A stretch of 17,175 nt of DNA from Legionellaceae bacterium (GTDB lineage Bacteria > Pseudomonadota > Gammaproteobacteria > Legionellales > Legionellaceae), in assembly GCA_947505025.1 (NCBI GenBank), contig CANNIJ010000023.1, forward strand, positions 1 through 17,175. Direction: 5' to 3'. Below the pieces are notes generated by a model. It was not told the DNA's origin. It was given only the letters and a program-made list of their open reading frames with translations, and did no database searches. Below are positions 1-8,144 of this stretch, piece after piece (the first letter of the stretch is position 1; every line of letters starts with the position of its first letter). The translations under genes and the position numbers were made by a program.

Positions 1-1013
1 CCTGTATCTAATATTGTTCCGGATCGAATACGAGCAAATGGCCCTATGTGGCAATGATCACCGATCAAGCAGCCTTCGAGTACACTATTGGGTAATATTA
101 TGCAATTATTTCCAATTGTGACGTTGGTCAAGTGGCAGTTGGCTCCAATCGAAGAATTTTGCCCGATATTATTCTCACCAATAAATACATTATTAATGTC
201 AATCCATACATCTTGGGCGCAGTTCAGAGTGCCGCGTATATCAATTCGCAGTGCATCAGCTAAAGAAACACCTGATTGTAGTAGCTTGTTGGCGGTGCGC
301 TGCTGCACAGCGCGCTCTAATTTATGTAATTCAGAGCGCTGGTTAATTCCTTGAATTTCAGATAGATCTTCTACTTGAATTGACGTAATCGGAACGGATT
401 CGGCAACAGCCATAGCAACGATACTGGTAAGATAATACTCTTTTTGTTGATTGTCATTACTTAATGCCGGCAGCCAACGGTTTAAGTTTTGTGCACTAGT
501 ACAACAAATCCCACTGTAAATTTCTTGGATTTTAAGCACCTGTTCGGTCGCATCTTTCTCTTCAATAATGGCACCCGGCGACCCGTCTGCTTTACGGATA
601 ATACGTCCTAGTCCAGTTGGGTTTGGCGTGACTGCTAATAATAGATCCAGGGTATGATTATGTTGTTGTAGCAGAGATTGTAGGGTTTTTGCCTGAATTA
701 AGGGCACATCGCCAGATAGAATTAATACACATGCGGTATCCTCAATACCTGGCAAAGCTTGCAGCACAGCGTGCCCAGTGCCTAATTGACGTTCTTGCTG
801 GACCCACCGCACTGGTAAATGCGCTAGATTTTCTTGTATTTGTAGCGCGTTATGCCCAATTACCACATGAATGCCATCTGGATTCAATGACATAGCGGTT
901 TCAATGACATGTGTCAGCAAAGGTTTGCCGGCAAGCAAGTGTAGAACTTTTGGGCGTGTAGAACGCATGCGTGTGCCCTGGCCAGCGGCCAGGATAATAA
1001 TATGTAATTTCAT
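1..1013 (-). CDS. glmU: GlmU, bifunctional UDP-GlcNAc pyrophosphorylase / GlcN-1-P acetyltransferase (5' part)
   Basis: GlmU acetylates glucosamine-1-phosphate and then couples it to UTP, giving UDP-GlcNAc in the cytoplasm for peptidoglycan and LPS. About 337 residues are visible of the roughly 455 usual in the family; the end lies beyond the left edge. The N terminus reads MKLHIIILAAGQGTRM, the nucleotide-binding LAAGxGTRM motif, followed by PKVLHLLAGKPLL. QLGTGHAVLQ, SGDVPLI and GLGRII follow and complete the uridyltransferase signatures. After about residue 230 comes the start of the left-handed beta-helix hexapeptide repeats (for example IGENNIGQNSSIGANC, IGDHCHIGPFARI). The acetyltransferase active-site end is not in the window. 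The ATG at 1011-1013 places the LAAG motif at the normal distance from the N terminus, although I see no clear Shine-Dalgarno. It is divergent from the porin array. Confidence 0.97.
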   Translation of the reverse strand, partial: MKLHIIILAAGQGTRMRSTRPKVLHLLAGKPLLTHVIETAMSLNPDGIHVVIGHNALQIQENLAHLPVRWVQQERQLGTGHAVLQALPGIEDTACVLILSGDVPLIQAKTLQSLLQQHNHTLDLLLAVTPNPTGLGRIIRKADGSPGAIIEEKDATEQVLKIQEIYSGICCTSAQNLNRWLPALSNDNQQKEYYLTSIVAMAVAESVPITSIQVEDLSEIQGINQRSELHKLERAVQQRTANKLLQSGVSLADALRIDIRGTLNCAQDVWIDINNVFIGENNIGQNSSIGANCHLTNVTIGNNCIILPNSVLEGCLIGDHCHIGPFARIRSGTILDT

Positions 1014-1041
1014 AATAAGTAACATAAATTGATTTTATTTC

Positions 1042-1070
1042 GTTATAACATGCCGATTGATTTTTGTATA
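1042..1070 (-). promoter_or_regulatory. Possible glmU promoter
   Basis: On the minus strand TATAAC (complement of 1042-1047) lies 17 bp downstream of TATACA (complement of 1065-1070, four of six matches to TTGACA). It would start a leader of about 20-25 nt before the glmU ATG. The match is modest; the position is what makes it plausible. Confidence 0.35.
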
Positions 1071-1077
1071 TTAACTT

Positions 1078-1106
1078 TTGACAATTGTTATGACTTCACG
1101 TATAAA
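1078..1106 (+). promoter_or_regulatory. Strong sigma70-type promoter for the porin array
   Basis: TTGACA at 1078-1083, a 17-bp spacer, then TATAAA at 1101-1106. This is close to the full consensus and the best promoter in the window. Predicted transcription start is near 1113, giving a leader of about 130 nt before the first porin. ACAATTGT, a perfect 8-bp palindrome, overlaps the -35 element and could be part of an operator. I see no comparably good promoter between the porin genes, so this one may drive all seven. Confidence 0.72.
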
Positions 1107-1160
1107 CATCACCGATGATATAAGCCGCCAGCTATCTAAACCCTCTCAGGACTCAAACGA

Positions 1161-1229
1161 ATGGTTTATTTCATGCGAGTAACTTTTAATAGATGCTCAC
1201 GGTCAAAAAGGATGTTTGCCCATTATTAA
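1161..1229 (+). CDS. Possible 22-codon leader ORF upstream of the porin array
   Basis: Inside the predicted leader, an ATG at 1161 is preceded by AGGA (1148-1151) with 9 nt spacing. It opens 22 codons ending in TAA at 1227-1229, just before the GGAGG of the first porin gene. The peptide is basic and has no family I recognise (it begins MVYFMRVTFNRC). Its stop sits next to the porin ribosome-binding site, so translational coupling or a leader-peptide role is conceivable. A chance ORF of this size is equally possible. Confidence 0.25.
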   Translation: MVYFMRVTFNRCSRSKRMFAHY

Positions 1230-1242
1230 ACGGAGGTAAGTT

Positions 1243-2931
1243 GTGTCTAGTGGTCATCTTCATGCATTTTTTATCGCCACTGCCGTGTGTTTCCCCGGAT
1301 TACTGCATGCAGAGATTATCAACCAGAAACCCGATACGATTAAACAGGTTCTCGCAGATATAAAAAAAACTGAAGATGAATTGTTAAAAGTTGATCATTT
1401 AAGAAATGACGCTTTAAAACGCCTGTCAATTAAACAACATCCATACCCAATAAAAAAAGTTAATGTAAGCCCAAATAATGATATTCAGTATTCACTAGCG
1501 CAAAAAGACTACTTACGTTATCCAGCAGCCAAGTATCCTGCTTATTTTAAATTTGATTTAGATCAATATAATACTGAGTTAGAGTTTCATGCTTGGATGC
1601 AAGCGGATCAGGATATTTTCTTCAATGCTAAAGGCGTTAATATCTACAATGGTTTGATTGACATTACGAATTATAATAAAAACACAGTGGATCGCTTTTG
1701 GCTCAGGCGTCTAAGACCTTCTTTAGAAGGTACCTTAGCCGATTACTTTAATTTCATGATCAACCCTGATTTTGGACAAGATCAAGCTCAATTGTTTGAT
1801 GCCTTTGTAGACATAAATTACTTAAGAATCTTAGGCCTACAAGCCGGGTTACAAATGAGTCTGGTCAGTGGGATTGAAAATTACTTTGATAATTTCAGCT
1901 ATTTGTCCAGAGCCTATACCATGGAAATGAGTAATCCAGCGATGATGGCTCCTGATCGTGAAGTTGGCTTGGTATTACACGGATCATTGGGGCCGTCAGG
2001 CGATGAATCATATTATCGAGGCTTAAGCTATTTGGGATTCGATGATCTGTTTTCCTATCAAGTTGGCCTGTTTAATGGCACGCCTGACAACAGTAGTGTT
2101 GGGGTAGATATTTCAGGATCCAATATTCAATTTAGCCAAGTTGACTCTATAAGCTCAAGTAAAGCCATAGAAGCCAGAGTGTTTATAAACCCTTTTATAG
2201 CAACCGCACCATCTGTTTTAAAGCACTTAGGTATTGGATTTGCCGGTAGCTATGAAAACGTTGAATCGCAAGGAGAACTGCCGGCATTAGTATCTCTTGG
2301 GCAAAATACGATTTTTAAAATTGATGGTTTAGCTGCCACGGCTCAAGGTCCAAGATCCAGACTTCATCCTCAAGCGGTGTGGTATTCTGGCCCGTTAGGG
2401 GTACTTGCAGATTGGACGCAAACCAGTCAACAATTACACACAAATTTTTACCCAACAGATATTCCTGGCACATTTCAGTCTAATTCTATCACACAAAAAA
2501 GTCAGGCCAGCCAAATTCAATTAATTTACAATATCACTCAAGAAGATTTTAATTTATTCCACCTGGAACCGAATAATAATTTTCATCCATTTGAGCGAGA
2601 CTCGTATGGCGCCTGGCAAATAGTATTACGTTTAACAGGATTGAATATGGATAAGAACGTATTTAATCCTGTAGTAGAGGACTTCTATGGCACCAGCATA
2701 ACGACATATCTTTATGCTGATCCACAGGCATCAATACAAAAAGCCAATTCATGGAGTATCGGTGTAAATTGGTATTGGACCATGGCTCTGCGCTTTACCA
2801 TGGAGTATGCACGGACTCAATTTACCGGCGGTAATTGTCCATCAATTAATGGTACTTGCCTGCAACCAAGTGCTGTAACCAATCGTCCGGTAGAAAATAT
2901 TTTCATGCAACGTTTTCAAGTGTCCTTTTAG
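1243..2931 (+). CDS. OprO/OprP-type outer-membrane porin, type A, copy 1
   Basis: 562 residues, probably an outer-membrane beta-barrel for uptake of small anions such as phosphate; the substrate is inferred from family only. The GTG start at 1243 has CGGAGG 6 nt upstream. Signal peptide about 1-23 (cleavage LHA|E). Residues 24-85 are charged and probably helical. The barrel begins near residue 112 (LEFHAWMQADQDIFFN). Family landmarks follow: DRFWLRRLRPSLEGT at 150-164, NPDFG at 174-178, a block shared by A and B types at 221-240, APDREVGLVLHGS, FNGTPDN, GAWQ, SIGVNWYW and NRPVENIFMQRF. It ends in Phe, as barrel proteins do for BAM assembly. The only two cysteines of the mature protein, C532 and C539, lie in the last predicted surface loop. 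The loop before ITQK lacks the Cys pair seen in B, A' and B'. First gene of the array and ortholog-like partner of the gene at 6375. Confidence 0.85.
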   Translation: MSSGHLHAFFIATAVCFPGLLHAEIINQKPDTIKQVLADIKKTEDELLKVDHLRNDALKRLSIKQHPYPIKKVNVSPNNDIQYSLAQKDYLRYPAAKYPAYFKFDLDQYNTELEFHAWMQADQDIFFNAKGVNIYNGLIDITNYNKNTVDRFWLRRLRPSLEGTLADYFNFMINPDFGQDQAQLFDAFVDINYLRILGLQAGLQMSLVSGIENYFDNFSYLSRAYTMEMSNPAMMAPDREVGLVLHGSLGPSGDESYYRGLSYLGFDDLFSYQVGLFNGTPDNSSVGVDISGSNIQFSQVDSISSSKAIEARVFINPFIATAPSVLKHLGIGFAGSYENVESQGELPALVSLGQNTIFKIDGLAATAQGPRSRLHPQAVWYSGPLGVLADWTQTSQQLHTNFYPTDIPGTFQSNSITQKSQASQIQLIYNITQEDFNLFHLEPNNNFHPFERDSYGAWQIVLRLTGLNMDKNVFNPVVEDFYGTSITTYLYADPQASIQKANSWSIGVNWYWTMALRFTMEYARTQFTGGNCPSINGTCLQPSAVTNRPVENIFMQRFQVSF

Positions 2932-2992
2932 CAGCAGATTATAGAGTGATTATAGTAATTTTAGGTTTATAAGTTTTTAACGGAGATTCGTT

Positions 2993-4639
2993 GTGTTTCG
3001 TTTTGTGTTATATAATTTTTTATGCTGGAGCATATTGTTTTCACACAGTGCCTGGGCGCAAGCGTTAGCCACAGAGCAACAATTCACTCGCTTGGTACAG
3101 CAATCAATGGATCGCAGCACTAAGGCGATTAATGACACAATAATCTCGCAAAAGGAAACATTAGCTCAGCTAGAGGCATTACAACCCAGTCAAGCTGAAT
3201 TACAGCGAGTTCAATGGCTAGAACAAAAAGATTATCTACGCTATCCAGAACCGGTATATCAACCGCTGTTTAAATTGTCCGCAACTGACCTCCCCGCAGT
3301 ATTAGAGTTTCATGGCTGGTTACAAGCTGACCAAGATATTTTCTTTAACACTGCTGGGATTGGGATAAATAGTGGTTTTAAACACACAAGTTATGCAAGC
3401 GATACAGTAGACCGTCTATGGATCCGACGCCTCAGGCCATCGCTTGAAGGAACATTTGCAAATTATTTTAATTTTTTGATCAATCCTGATTTTGGACTAA
3501 GTCAAGTCAGACTATTTGATGGATTCTTAGATATTAATTATTTGCGCGCTATTGGGCTGCAATCTGGCCTGCAAATGAGTTTAGTTAGTGGCGTTGAAAA
3601 CTTTTTTGATAACTTCAGCTATTTATCTCGGGCTTACACCATGGAAATGAGTAACAGTGCCATGATGGCGCCGGATCGTGAATTTGGTTTTGTCTTGCAT
3701 GGATCATTTGGTCCATCCGGTCATGAACCTTATTATCGAGGATTAAGTTATCTGGGTTTTGATGACATGTTTTCTTATCAGTTGGGTGTGTTTAATGGGA
3801 CACCAGATAATGCTAGTATTGGATTAAACTTCATCAGTAATAATAAGGATCAGTTACAGTCAGCTGTGACCAATAAAGCTTTTGAAGCTAGGATTTTTAT
3901 AAACCCGTTTATAGACTACGCAAATAGTACCCTGCAGCATTTAGGTGTGGGCATGGCTGGCAGCAGAGACAATGCGCATAATCAAGGTAATTTGCCGGAT
4001 TTAGTTTCTATCGGGCAAAATGCAGTGTTCAAGTATACTGGTTATAGCGCCTTAGCCAATGGACTACGCTATCGACTACACCCCCAAGCTGTTTGGTATC
4101 TTGGACCTATGGGCGTACTTGCTGACTGGGCACAAACAACTCAAACATTATGTGATGCAAGCGGCAATTTCGGCGCATTTTGTCCAGTCAATGCAACCAG
4201 TATCACGCAAAAAAACAATGCAGGTCAAATTCAATTAATTTATAACGTCACTCAAGAGGATTTTAATTTATTTCATTTGATCCCTAATAACAATTTTAAC
4301 CTTTCTGAAGCTGGCACTTATGGCGCATGGCAAGCAGTATTTCGTTTTACTAAATTAGCGATAGATAAAAAATCTTTTCAGCAGGTATTATTATATGGAA
4401 TGGATTTCTACCCATATGCTTCGCCAATCAATTCCATACAAAGGTCAAATTCCTGGAGCCTAGGTCTTAATTGGTTCTGGAATGATAATTTTCGTATAAC
4501 TACCGAATATGATCACACTCAATTTATAGGTGGTGGTTGTAGTGGTGGGTCTGATACATATGGTGCTTGTCCCTCTGGTTTGGTGGCTAATCGACCTGCG
4601 GAGCAGATCTTTATGCAACGCCTACAGCTAACTTTTTGA
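2993..4639 (+). CDS. OprO/OprP-type outer-membrane porin, type B, copy 1
   Basis: 548 residues, same predicted outer-membrane role as the other array members. GTG start at 2993 with CGGAG (2981-2985) upstream; signal peptide about 1-22 (cleavage AWA|Q). Residues 23-78 form a polar, probably helical stretch rich in Gln, Glu and Leu. Barrel landmarks: LEFHGWLQADQDIFFN from about 104, DRLWIRRLRPSLEGT at 140-154, NPDFG, the A/B block at 211-230 with MEMSNSAMMAPDRE, LHGSFGPSG, FNGTPDN, GAWQ, LGLNWFWN and the terminal FMQRLQLTF. Four mature cysteines form two close pairs, C387/C397 in the loop before ITQK and C516/C526 in the last loop, both predicted to be surface-exposed. It lies 61 bp after the type A gene with no terminator visible between. 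It is most like the gene at 8157. Confidence 0.85.
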   Translation: MFRFVLYNFLCWSILFSHSAWAQALATEQQFTRLVQQSMDRSTKAINDTIISQKETLAQLEALQPSQAELQRVQWLEQKDYLRYPEPVYQPLFKLSATDLPAVLEFHGWLQADQDIFFNTAGIGINSGFKHTSYASDTVDRLWIRRLRPSLEGTFANYFNFLINPDFGLSQVRLFDGFLDINYLRAIGLQSGLQMSLVSGVENFFDNFSYLSRAYTMEMSNSAMMAPDREFGFVLHGSFGPSGHEPYYRGLSYLGFDDMFSYQLGVFNGTPDNASIGLNFISNNKDQLQSAVTNKAFEARIFINPFIDYANSTLQHLGVGMAGSRDNAHNQGNLPDLVSIGQNAVFKYTGYSALANGLRYRLHPQAVWYLGPMGVLADWAQTTQTLCDASGNFGAFCPVNATSITQKNNAGQIQLIYNVTQEDFNLFHLIPNNNFNLSEAGTYGAWQAVFRFTKLAIDKKSFQQVLLYGMDFYPYASPINSIQRSNSWSLGLNWFWNDNFRITTEYDHTQFIGGGCSGGSDTYGACPSGLVANRPAEQIFMQRLQLTF

Positions 4640-4698
4640 TGAGATATATGCTTGTGATTTGGACAGTTAAAAACTATATTTTATAGGAGTTATTTTTT

Positions 4699-6351
4699 GT
4701 GTTTAGTCGTATTTTGCTGTGTATCCTGTGCTCATTCCAGGTCTTTGCAGATCAACCAACATCACATGCAATTACAGATCGAGCTGAAAACTTGCAAGTT
4801 CTTAAACGCTTAAATGAAAAGAAACTTGACTTACTTTTCAAGCTGGAAAGTCGCCAACAAGCTGGCTTGCGCTTAATTCGTGATCAACAAGCAGCTTATG
4901 GATTAACTCATGAAAAATCGCAAGTTTATTCAGCTTGGGACAAGCTCAAATCCAGCCAAATAAAGCATGGTTACCCGTTCAGACTATCTTCGGATAATGG
5001 TAGAAATTATCTTGATTTTCATGGTTTGCTAGAGCTTGATCAAGACATATTTTATAATATGAACGGCTTGAGTATTTATACTGGATTGAGCGTTCAACCG
5101 ATTTATCGGCAAAGCACAGTGGATAGATTTTGGTCCAACCATATTGCACCGATATTATCTGCACATCTAGATGATAAAGTTATTTTCTACTATTACCCGG
5201 ACTTTGGTAAGCAGCAATACAGGACATTTGACGCCTTTATCGACGTTAATTATACACGCCAACTGAGCTTTGAAGCCGGTAAGCAAAAAGATTTAGCCAG
5301 TTCAATCGAGAGCTTAGTGGACTCTGGACAACTTATGGTTCCCAGTTTTCCATATATGTTAGCTCCCAACCGAGAGATTGGTTTTTTTGTATATGGAGCC
5401 ATTGGTGCACACCGCCATACCGGAGACAACGGGCCTAATGACTATGGATTGAATGACGCAATATCATACCAAATAGGCTTGATTGAAGGTGCAGCTGACA
5501 ATAATAGCCCAGGTATTATTCCGACAATTCAGCCCACCGTACTCGGCATGCCCCCTTTACCTAATGTGTCTTTAAGTAATAAAAGTATTGAAGCACGGGT
5601 ATTTATAAATCCATTTATTCATGACAAGATGTTTTTGTTTCAAAATTTAGGCTTCGGTGTATCTGGAAGTTTTGTAGATGTGAATAATCAAGTAAATATG
5701 CCGGCCATATTATCTCTGGGCTCCAACCCGATTTTTGCTTACGAATTTAATGTTTTTGCGAATGGACCACGCGCTAGAATTCGCCCACAAATGATTTGGT
5801 ATTATGATTCTTTTGGGATGAACGCTGATTGGATTAGCTCAAGCCAACACTTAAATTTGGGGGCTGTAGTGCAAAATCAAAGTTATAAACAGATTTACCA
5901 GCAAAATAAAGCTGGTCAAATTCAGCTGGCGTATAATGTCACTCATGAGCCTTTTACTATGAGCCTCATGAAGCCAAATAATAACTTTCATCCTTTTGAA
6001 GCAGGATCTTATGGGGCCTTGCAACTGATAGGCCGTGTGAGTAATTTAATTATTGATCCTTCTTCTTTTGAACCAATAGTTATCAATGGTTTTAATGACT
6101 ATATATCTAGCTCCAAGACATCAGTACAACAAGCCTTGGGCTGGACCGTAGGTCTACACTGGTATTGGAATGATTATTTTAGTGTCATGATGGAGTATGA
6201 CCAGTCTAGTTATGTTGGTGGCTGTTCAACCGGCGCAATAGATCCGCTTACAAACCCCAACCCAGGTTGCTTAACCGGAACCCCGGGTGGGAATGTGATT
6301 AATCGACCCTCAGAGAAAGTTTTTATGCAGCGGTTGAAACTTATATTCTGA
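4699..6351 (+). CDS. OprO/OprP-related outer-membrane porin, type C, copy 1
   Basis: 550 residues, clearly related to types A and B but the most divergent of the three. GTG start at 4699 with AGGAG at 4685-4689. Short signal peptide about 1-17 (cleavage VFA|D), then a charged, probably helical region to about residue 90. Family landmarks: YLDFHGLLELDQDIFYN, VDRFW at 141-145, DFG at 168-170, APNREIGFFVYGA, NKSIEARVFINPF, NNNFHPFE, VGLHWYWND, and the end INRPSEKVFMQRLKLIF. The RRLRP of A and B is replaced by NHIAP (147-151), and the MEMSNxAMM block is absent, so pore selectivity probably differs. The mature protein has exactly two cysteines, C509 and C524, in the last surface loop. Only 23 bp separate it from the next gene, which supports cotranscription. 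Confidence 0.82.
   Translation: MFSRILLCILCSFQVFADQPTSHAITDRAENLQVLKRLNEKKLDLLFKLESRQQAGLRLIRDQQAAYGLTHEKSQVYSAWDKLKSSQIKHGYPFRLSSDNGRNYLDFHGLLELDQDIFYNMNGLSIYTGLSVQPIYRQSTVDRFWSNHIAPILSAHLDDKVIFYYYPDFGKQQYRTFDAFIDVNYTRQLSFEAGKQKDLASSIESLVDSGQLMVPSFPYMLAPNREIGFFVYGAIGAHRHTGDNGPNDYGLNDAISYQIGLIEGAADNNSPGIIPTIQPTVLGMPPLPNVSLSNKSIEARVFINPFIHDKMFLFQNLGFGVSGSFVDVNNQVNMPAILSLGSNPIFAYEFNVFANGPRARIRPQMIWYYDSFGMNADWISSSQHLNLGAVVQNQSYKQIYQQNKAGQIQLAYNVTHEPFTMSLMKPNNNFHPFEAGSYGALQLIGRVSNLIIDPSSFEPIVINGFNDYISSSKTSVQQALGWTVGLHWYWNDYFSVMMEYDQSSYVGGCSTGAIDPLTNPNPGCLTGTPGGNVINRPSEKVFMQRLKLIF
5890..5925 (+). repeat. 36-bp exact repeat inside type C porin, copy 1
   Basis: These 36 bases are identical to 11115-11150 in the other type C gene, including third codon positions. 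They encode QIYQQNKAGQIQ, a predicted barrel strand following a variable loop. The flanking sequence is clearly diverged, so recent local gene conversion is one explanation. Confidence 0.8.
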
Positions 6352-6374
6352 TCGTGCATAAATGGAGATAAGTT

Positions 6375-8048
6375 GTGTTTTGTAGTCTTATACATGCATT
6401 TGTTATAGTCACAGTAGTGTTTGTTTCTGAGCTGGTATATGGTCATACGGTCTATAACAGCCAAGATGCACTCCGACAGGTACGTTTAGATATCAAGAAA
6501 ACTACAGTCAAATTGACTAAAGTGAATCACTTGAGAGATGAAGTTTTAACTAAATTGTCACTAGAACAACTTTCTGGGCCCATAAAAAAAGCCAATGTAA
6601 ATAATAGCCTGAATAATTATCTTCCTTATGTGCTGACTGAAAAAGACTACTTACGTTACCCTGCAGCCGAGTATCCGGCGTATTTTAAATTTGATTCGAA
6701 CCCTGGCGCCAATGAGCTAGAGTTTCATGTATGGTTGCAAACTGACCAAGATATTTTTTTTAATGCATCAGATTACAATATATTTAATGGCTTGATTGAT
6801 GGGACTAACCCTAATGCCAGTGTGGTTGATCGCTTGTGGATCAGGCGGTTACGTCCGTCTATGGAAGGTACACTAGCAAATTATTTTAATTTTTTAATTA
6901 ACCCAGATTTCGGTCTAACACAATCCAGAATCTTCGATGCTTTTTTGGATATAAACTATCTAAGAATCCTTGGATTGCAAACAGGTTTACAAATGAGCCT
7001 GGTCAGCGGCATTGAAAATTACTTTGATAACTTCAGTTATTTGTCCAGAGCCTATACGATGGAAATGAGTAATCCAGCCATGATGGCTCCAGATCGTGAG
7101 TTTGGCATTGTATTGCACGGATCTTTAGGACCTTCAGGCCATGAACCATACTATCGCGGCTTAAGTTACTTGGGATTTGATGATATGTTTTCCTATCAAG
7201 TCGGTATATTTAACGGCACGCCTGACAATAGCAATCCTGGCGTTGATATAATCGACACCGCCGGCATCTCTGGATTCAACGGTGCGTTTTCCACTAGCGG
7301 GAGTAAGGCTGTAGAGGCTAGAGTTTTCTTTAATCCTTTTTTAGATAAAGATTCATCTGTGTTACAGCATTTAGGGTTTGGATTTGCCGGCAGCTACGAA
7401 AATGTTCTGAGTGAGTTTAATCTACCACCACTGGTATCTATAGGACAAAATCAGATTTTTAGCCTGGCAGCTGAGGCGCTGGGACCGCGCTCAAGGCTCC
7501 ATCCACAAGCCATTTGGTATGCAGGCCCAATGGGTATACTAACAGACTGGGCTCAAACCAACCAAGGAGTATGCGGTACTGATGATATATTTACAGTCTC
7601 TAAATGTATAACTCAAAAAAGTCGGTCTAGCCAGATTCAATTCATTTACAATCTAACTCAAGAAGATTTTAATTTATTTCATCTGGAGCCAAATAATAAT
7701 TTTCATCCATTTGTACACGATGCTTACGGTGCTTGGCAAATGGTGATGCGGTTCACATCGTTAAATATAGATAAGAACATATTCCAACCAGGCTATTTAT
7801 ACTTTCCTCCATACCCTCCTGTTGAGGTCTATCCATACGCAAATCCAACTGAATCCATACAAAAATCTAACTCATGGAGCATCGGAGTAAATTGGTATTG
7901 GACTATGGCCATTAGGTTCACTGCCGAGTACGCCCGTACAGAATTTACTGGAGGTCATTGTCTTGCGTACAGTTATAGTGATTGTTTAAAGATAACGAAT
8001 CGTCCGGCAGAAAATATTTTCATGCAACGTTTTCAAGTATCATTTTAG
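6375..8048 (+). CDS. OprO/OprP-type outer-membrane porin, type A, copy 2
   Basis: 557 residues; closest to the gene at 1243, with long stretches nearly identical and several loops wholly different. GTG start at 6375 with GGAGA 6 nt upstream. Signal peptide about 1-23 (VYG|H), then a lysine-rich, probably helical segment. Landmarks: LEFHVWLQTDQDIFFN, DRLWIRRLRPSMEGT at 152-166, NPDFG, the A/B block at 223-242, REFGIVLHGSLG, FNGTPDN, GAWQ, SIGVNWYW and the terminal NIFMQRFQVSF. Unlike copy 1 it has the additional Cys pair, C400/C411, besides C529/C537 in the last loop. The loop at about 471-490 is unusually rich in Pro and Tyr (GYLYFPPYPPVEVYPY), where copy 1 has an unrelated acidic sequence. 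Gene spacing and start signals match copy 1 of the cassette. Confidence 0.85.
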   Translation: MFCSLIHAFVIVTVVFVSELVYGHTVYNSQDALRQVRLDIKKTTVKLTKVNHLRDEVLTKLSLEQLSGPIKKANVNNSLNNYLPYVLTEKDYLRYPAAEYPAYFKFDSNPGANELEFHVWLQTDQDIFFNASDYNIFNGLIDGTNPNASVVDRLWIRRLRPSMEGTLANYFNFLINPDFGLTQSRIFDAFLDINYLRILGLQTGLQMSLVSGIENYFDNFSYLSRAYTMEMSNPAMMAPDREFGIVLHGSLGPSGHEPYYRGLSYLGFDDMFSYQVGIFNGTPDNSNPGVDIIDTAGISGFNGAFSTSGSKAVEARVFFNPFLDKDSSVLQHLGFGFAGSYENVLSEFNLPPLVSIGQNQIFSLAAEALGPRSRLHPQAIWYAGPMGILTDWAQTNQGVCGTDDIFTVSKCITQKSRSSQIQFIYNLTQEDFNLFHLEPNNNFHPFVHDAYGAWQMVMRFTSLNIDKNIFQPGYLYFPPYPPVEVYPYANPTESIQKSNSWSIGVNWYWTMAIRFTAEYARTEFTGGHCLAYSYSDCLKITNRPAENIFMQRFQVSF

Positions 8049-8064
8049 GCGCTCCAGGGTGTTT

Positions 8065-8095
8065 ATTATGTTCTATTCTGCAAATAGAACATAAT
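8065..8095. repeat. Perfect 13-bp inverted repeat with 5-nt loop between A' and B'
   Basis: ATTATGTTCTATT (8065-8077), CTGCA, then the exact reverse complement (8083-8095). It lies 17 bp after the A' stop and about 60 bp before the B' start. As RNA it would be a stable AT-rich hairpin without a U-tract, so it is not a typical terminator. As DNA it could be a protein-binding dyad. The equivalent A-B spacer in the first cassette lacks it. Confidence 0.75.
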
Positions 8096-8144
8096 GGCTA
8101 ATAGTTGGTCCTGTATTGTAAGAAATGAATTTATTAGGTTTAAG

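Larger units (their letters stand above)
1243..6351 (+). repeat. Three-gene porin cassette, copy 1 (A-B-C)
   Basis: Genes at 1243, 2993 and 4699 correspond in order, length, start codon, ribosome-binding-site type and sequence to genes at 6375, 8157 and 9900. Start-to-start offsets are 5132, 5164 and 5201 bp. This supports one ancestral tandem duplication of the whole triplet, followed by divergence in loops and spacers. Confidence 0.85.

Noticed and set aside
1..1013. Plus-strand ORFs of 88 and 68 codons at the left edge
   Set aside because: They are antisense to glmU, whose reading frame has clear family motifs throughout, and show no protein-like features.
4659..4687. Possible promoter TTGGAC-17-TATAGG before porin C
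   Set aside because: The -10 is poor and overlaps the AGGAG ribosome-binding site, so the transcript would start almost at the GTG.
8065..8095. Xer/dif-like recombination site, because of TTATGTT in the arms
   Set aside because: In dif the CATAA/TTATG ends face the centre with a 6-bp gap. Here they are at the outer ends, the gap is 5 bp and the arms are perfectly symmetric, so it does not fit dif.
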